9,581 nucleotides of DNA from CAZVIK01 sp964627045 (GTDB taxonomy: Bacteria; Acidobacteriota; Terriglobia; Bryobacterales; Bryobacteraceae). Shown in pieces: positions 7,715-9,581 of the stretch. Location of the stretch: NCBI GenBank assembly GCA_964627045.1, contig CAZVIK010000160.1, positions 1-9,581 of the forward strand, written 5' to 3'. Numbering within the stretch: position 1 is the stretch's first letter; each line of letters opens with the position of its first letter. The translations under genes and the position numbers were made by a program. The notes under the pieces were generated by a model, which ran no database searches, had not been told where the DNA came from, and saw only the letters and a program-made list of their open reading frames with translations.

Positions 7715-7719
7715 GGAGG
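7715..7719 (+). promoter_or_regulatory. Ribosome binding site of the flavoprotein gene
   Basis: GGAGG 6 nt before the ATG at 7726, within the 37-nt spacer after the fusion gene. It supports this start, which also gives the complete N-terminal beta strand MKALAINGSPR. Confidence 0.75.
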
Positions 7720-7725
7720 TTCGCG

Positions 7726-8304
7726 ATGAAAGCCTTGGCCATCAACGGCAGCCCGCGCAAGGGCGGCAACGTCGAAATCCTGCTGCGGCGGGCCCTCGAG
7801 CCCATCTTCGCCGCCGGGCACGAAACGGAAATCGTCCAGATCGGCGGCGCCCGCCTCCGCGGCTGCACCGCCTGCGGCGACTGCGGCCGCAACCTGAACA
7901 AGCGCTGCGTCCTGGAAGACGACGGGTTCAACGCCGTCTTCGCGAAGATGCTCGAGGCCGACGCGATCCTGATCGGCACGCCGACCTACTTCGGCGATCT
8001 GACGGCGGACACCAAGGCGCTGATCGAACGGGCCGGCTACGTCGCCCTCGCCAACGGCGGCCTCCTGCGCCGAAAGATCGGCGCGGCCGTCGTCGCCGCG
8101 CGCCGCAGCGGCAGCATGCACGTGATGGATTCCATCAACCACCTGTTTCTCATGACCGAAATGATCGTGCCGGGTTCCACCTACTGGAACTACGGCCAGG
8201 GCCTGTCGCCCGGCGACGTGTTCAACGACGAAGAAGGCCTGGAAAACATGAAGAACCTCGGCGAACAGATCGTTTGGCTCATGGAACGGTTGCGAAAAGA
8301 CTGA
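7726..8304 (+). CDS. Flavodoxin-fold flavoprotein, iron-sulfur flavoprotein (Isf)/NADPH-dependent FMN reductase family
   Basis: A 192-residue soluble protein of the FMN_red family. The first strand and phosphate-binding loop read MKALAINGSPRKGGN (1-15), and GTPTYFG (84-90) is the second FMN contact. Between them is a compact cysteine motif, Cys47-x2-Cys50-x2-Cys53-x7-Cys61, which fits the CX2CX2CX4-7C pattern that binds a 4Fe-4S cluster in archaeal and bacterial iron-sulfur flavoproteins; the length also fits that group. Such proteins pass electrons between ferredoxin-like donors and small acceptors, and some reduce quinones or oxygen species, mostly in anaerobes. No direct link to polysaccharide export is evident; the 37-nt gap allows co-transcription with the operon, but it may be a passenger. 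Substrate unknown. Confidence 0.92.
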   Translation: MKALAINGSPRKGGNVEILLRRALEPIFAAGHETEIVQIGGARLRGCTACGDCGRNLNKRCVLEDDGFNAVFAKMLEADAILIGTPTYFGDLTADTKALIERAGYVALANGGLLRRKIGAAVVAARRSGSMHVMDSINHLFLMTEMIVPGSTYWNYGQGLSPGDVFNDEEGLENMKNLGEQIVWLMERLRKD

Positions 8305-8312
8305 ACCGTTCC
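8283..8312 (+). terminator. Candidate hairpin at the end of the flavoprotein gene
   Basis: GGAACGGTT (8283-8291) and AACCGTTCC (8304-8312) form a perfect 9-bp stem with a 12-nt loop, straddling the TGA at 8302-8304. No T-run follows (GGCGGGGCGCGG instead), so it is not a classical intrinsic terminator. It could stabilise the mRNA 3' end or act with a factor. Confidence 0.4.
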
Positions 8313-8375
8313 GGCGGGGCGCGGCTTCACGCGATCGTAATAAATGGCGGGGCCGCAAAATGTTGCAGATTTCGG

Positions 8376-8405
8376 TTGTATTTCCCGAAACCGGATTCCT
8401 ACAAT
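8376..8405 (+). promoter_or_regulatory. Candidate sigma-70-type promoter upstream of the 141-aa membrane protein gene
   Basis: TTGTAT (8376-8381), an 18-bp spacer and TACAAT (8400-8405). The -10 element matches five of six consensus bases; the -35 only three. The AT-richer 142-bp spacer 8305-8446 stands out from the GC-rich surroundings and holds no other gene. A small inverted repeat, TTTCGG (8370-8375) with CCGAAA (8385-8390), spans the -35 and could be an operator, but arms of six bases may be chance. Confidence 0.45.
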
Positions 8406-8435
8406 AGCATCGTCGACCAGAGATCGTCCAAACCC

Positions 8436-8440
8436 AGGAG
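8436..8440 (+). promoter_or_regulatory. Ribosome binding site of the 141-aa membrane protein gene
   Basis: AGGAG 6 nt before the ATG at 8447; good spacing and match, deciding this start over in-frame alternatives. Confidence 0.7.
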
Positions 8441-8446
8441 CTCAAA

Positions 8447-8872
8447 ATGGAACCCACCCCAGGTCAAGCCGCGCCTCAAAACGTTCCGTACCGCCCGGGC
8501 ATGCCGGATCGCCGCAAGCGCAAACCCGACAAATGGGCGGTTTCGTTTCGTTGGATTTCGCTGCTGGTCTATCCGATTCTCATCGTGTGCGTGTTCGTCG
8601 TCGTGGCGCTGGCCGACGTCGCGCAGCGCAATGCCGTGGTGGAGCAGATGGGCCGCGAAGCCGAGCCGGCCGCGGCCGGCATCGGCCTGAAAACGATCTT
8701 GCCGTTGTTGCTGGTGGGGCTCGCGATCGGCGTCGGCGGCATGGTCTTGAGCAAGTTCCGCGCGCGGCGGCGTTCAGACTACAACTACCAGACCCAGCTC
8801 CTGCTGATCATCCTGTCGGTCGGCGGCCTGCTGGTGTTCTTCGCCTTGCAGCAAGCCGGCGTCATCAAATAG
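8447..8872 (+). CDS. Three-span inner-membrane protein of unknown function
   Basis: A 141-residue protein. The N-terminal 29 residues are Pro-rich and then strongly basic (PDRRKRKPDK), and are probably cytoplasmic. Three hydrophobic spans follow: about 36-56 (ISLLVYPILIVCVFVVVAL), 79-101 (IGLKTILPLLLVGLAIGVGG) and 117-138 (QLLLIILSVGGLLVFFALQ). A basic loop KFRARRRSDYNYQ (103-115) lies between spans 2 and 3, and an acidic loop EQMGREAEP between spans 1 and 2, which by the positive-inside rule puts the N-terminus in the cytoplasm and the C-terminus outside. I do not recognise a family. It stands alone, with its own candidate promoter and a strong ribosome binding site, and codon use like its neighbours, so it appears to be a real, separately transcribed gene. 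Confidence 0.85.
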   Translation: MEPTPGQAAPQNVPYRPGMPDRRKRKPDKWAVSFRWISLLVYPILIVCVFVVVALADVAQRNAVVEQMGREAEPAAAGIGLKTILPLLLVGLAIGVGGMVLSKFRARRRSDYNYQTQLLLIILSVGGLLVFFALQQAGVIK

Positions 8873-8918
8873 AGCCGCCGGATTCCTTTGCCCGTCGGTC
8901 GCTTTTCTCCGTAGCGCG

Positions 8919-8949
8919 GGGTTCCCGCCCGGCGCGGATCCGGGAACCC
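8919..8949. terminator. Candidate bidirectional hairpin between convergent genes
   Basis: GGGTTCCCG (8919-8927) pairs with CGGGAACCC (8941-8949) over 9 bp with a 13-nt loop. It sits in the 136-bp spacer 8873-9008 where the membrane protein gene and the minus-strand acetyltransferase gene converge, the expected place for a shared terminator. Neither side has a clear T-run, so the call is tentative. Nothing else was seen in the spacer. Confidence 0.45.
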
Positions 8950-9008
8950 GCCCGCGACCGGAGCCGCGTGCCACGAAGGCCGCCCACTTCGCGGAATGCC
9001 TTCTTCTT

Positions 9009-9581
9009 CTACACGAGCTTCTTCAGAAACAGCGTGCAGTCGCCGGGCAAGCCGGCGAACCGCGGCGCCGCGGCATAGGCCAGGCGGTTGATCTCCACGT
9101 AGCCCTGCTTGCGGAACGCGCCCTCGGATTTCGGATTGGTGGCCTCGGAGACGAGATACTCGTAGCGCTTTTCGCGCAGGAGGTCTTCCATCCGCTGCAG
9201 CATCCGCATCGAAATCCCCGCGCGCCAGTAGCTCGGCGCCACGGCCAGATAGAACACGTAGGTCCACTTGCCGGGGATGCGGGCGAGGGGCTTGTCGAGC
9301 TCCTCGAAGAAATCGTTCATCTGTTCCATCGCCGCGCGGTACTCGGGCGGGATCACGTGGAGCGTCTGGCGGTACTTGCCGTCGTCGAGCCCGATGGCCA
9401 CGCCGGCCAGCTTGCCGAGATCGGCGTCGATGGCGGCGACGGCCAGATGGTCTTCGAAACAGTGGTCGCAGACCGCGCGGACGTAGGACGAGTAGAAATC
9501 GCGGGAAAGCCGGAGCGCGGCGGTCATCGGCTCCAGATTGAGGAAGACGTCGGTGAGAAGTTCGGCGGATTCGGGCAGGCG
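9009..9581 (-). CDS. GNAT-family N-acetyltransferase (5' end outside window)
   Basis: The stop is TAG at 9011-9009. An ATG at 9527 would give 172 residues, but the frame stays open to the window edge, and the 18 residues upstream (RLPESAELLTDVFLNLEP) look like the first helix of a GNAT fold leading into MTAALRLS, so the gene very likely starts beyond the window. From the ATG count: strands about 26-47 (HLAVAAIDADLGKLAGVAIG); the central strand YVFYLAVAP (90-98); the acetyl-CoA pyrophosphate loop WRAGIS (101-106), a degenerate form of Q/RxxGxG/A with Trp and Ser at the outer positions; helix MRMLQRMEDLLRE; then SEATNP and GAFRKQGY (136-143), the usual motif B end. It would transfer acetyl from acetyl-CoA to a small molecule or protein amine; the substrate cannot be told. 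Convergent with the preceding gene, so a separate unit. Confidence 0.88.
   Translation of the reverse strand, partial: RLPESAELLTDVFLNLEPMTAALRLSRDFYSSYVRAVCDHCFEDHLAVAAIDADLGKLAGVAIGLDDGKYRQTLHVIPPEYRAAMEQMNDFFEELDKPLARIPGKWTYVFYLAVAPSYWRAGISMRMLQRMEDLLREKRYEYLVSEATNPKSEGAFRKQGYVEINRLAYAAAPRFAGLPGDCTLFLKKLV

Noticed and set aside
5754..7979. Long open frame on the minus strand (741 codons)
   Set aside because: It lies opposite the fusion and flavoprotein genes, crosses the N gap, and its protein is a low-complexity Val/Gly/Ala/Arg mixture typical of antisense frames in GC-rich DNA.
8999..9011. CTT/TTC triplet run near the end of the acetyltransferase gene
   Set aside because: Only about four units; it encodes the Lys-Lys end and the stop region, with no further periodicity.

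Overview
The window is GC-rich, about two thirds G+C, and almost wholly coding. Six genes run on the plus strand, followed by a single-gene unit on the plus strand and a convergent gene on the minus strand that leaves the window at the right edge. Exported proteins with signal peptides and a C-terminal outer-membrane beta-barrel ending in Phe show a Gram-negative (diderm) host. The 100-N gap flanked by an exact 55-bp duplicate points to a short-read, probably metagenomic, assembly. The taxon cannot be fixed from the sequence. A PVC-type lineage (Kiritimatiellota or Verrucomicrobiota) is a weak guess.

Bases 1-7688 look like the downstream part of one operon for making, modifying and exporting a secreted polysaccharide. 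The order is: (1) the 3' end of a protein with a beta-sandwich (concanavalin/LamG-like) domain and a second alpha/beta domain; (2) an AlgI/DltB-type MBOAT O-acyltransferase; (3) a small single-span membrane protein; (4) a periplasmic SGNH/GDSL hydrolase-like protein; (5) a 1190-residue protein that joins a TPR superhelix, a PgaB-like polysaccharide N-deacetylase domain and an outer-membrane beta-barrel in one chain. Gaps between genes are 27-55 nt, and genes 2-5 have Shine-Dalgarno sequences (the start of gene 1 lies outside the window). By analogy with alginate, acetylated cellulose and PNAG systems, the MBOAT would pass acyl groups across the inner membrane, the SGNH protein (perhaps with the small anchor) would place them on or take them off the polymer, and the TPR-deacetylase-barrel protein would trim N-acetyl groups while guiding the chain out. 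The synthase itself is not in the window and may lie upstream.

The most notable point is the fusion protein at 3961-7688. In PNAG systems the TPR-porin (PgaA) and the deacetylase (PgaB) are separate proteins; here the deacetylase sits between the TPRs and the barrel. The gene looks broken because of an N gap, but the gap is an assembly artefact: both edges carry the same 55 bp, and removing 155 bp restores a single frame exactly. Both modification domains also lack a textbook active-site residue: the deacetylase has Asn for the second metal-binding His, and the SGNH protein has Gly where the DxxH Asp is expected.

After the operon come a 192-aa flavoprotein with a compact four-cysteine motif (iron-sulfur flavoprotein type), a 141-aa three-span membrane protein with its own candidate promoter, and a GNAT acetyltransferase on the minus strand whose start lies outside the window. 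No tRNA, rRNA, CRISPR or insertion sequence was seen.
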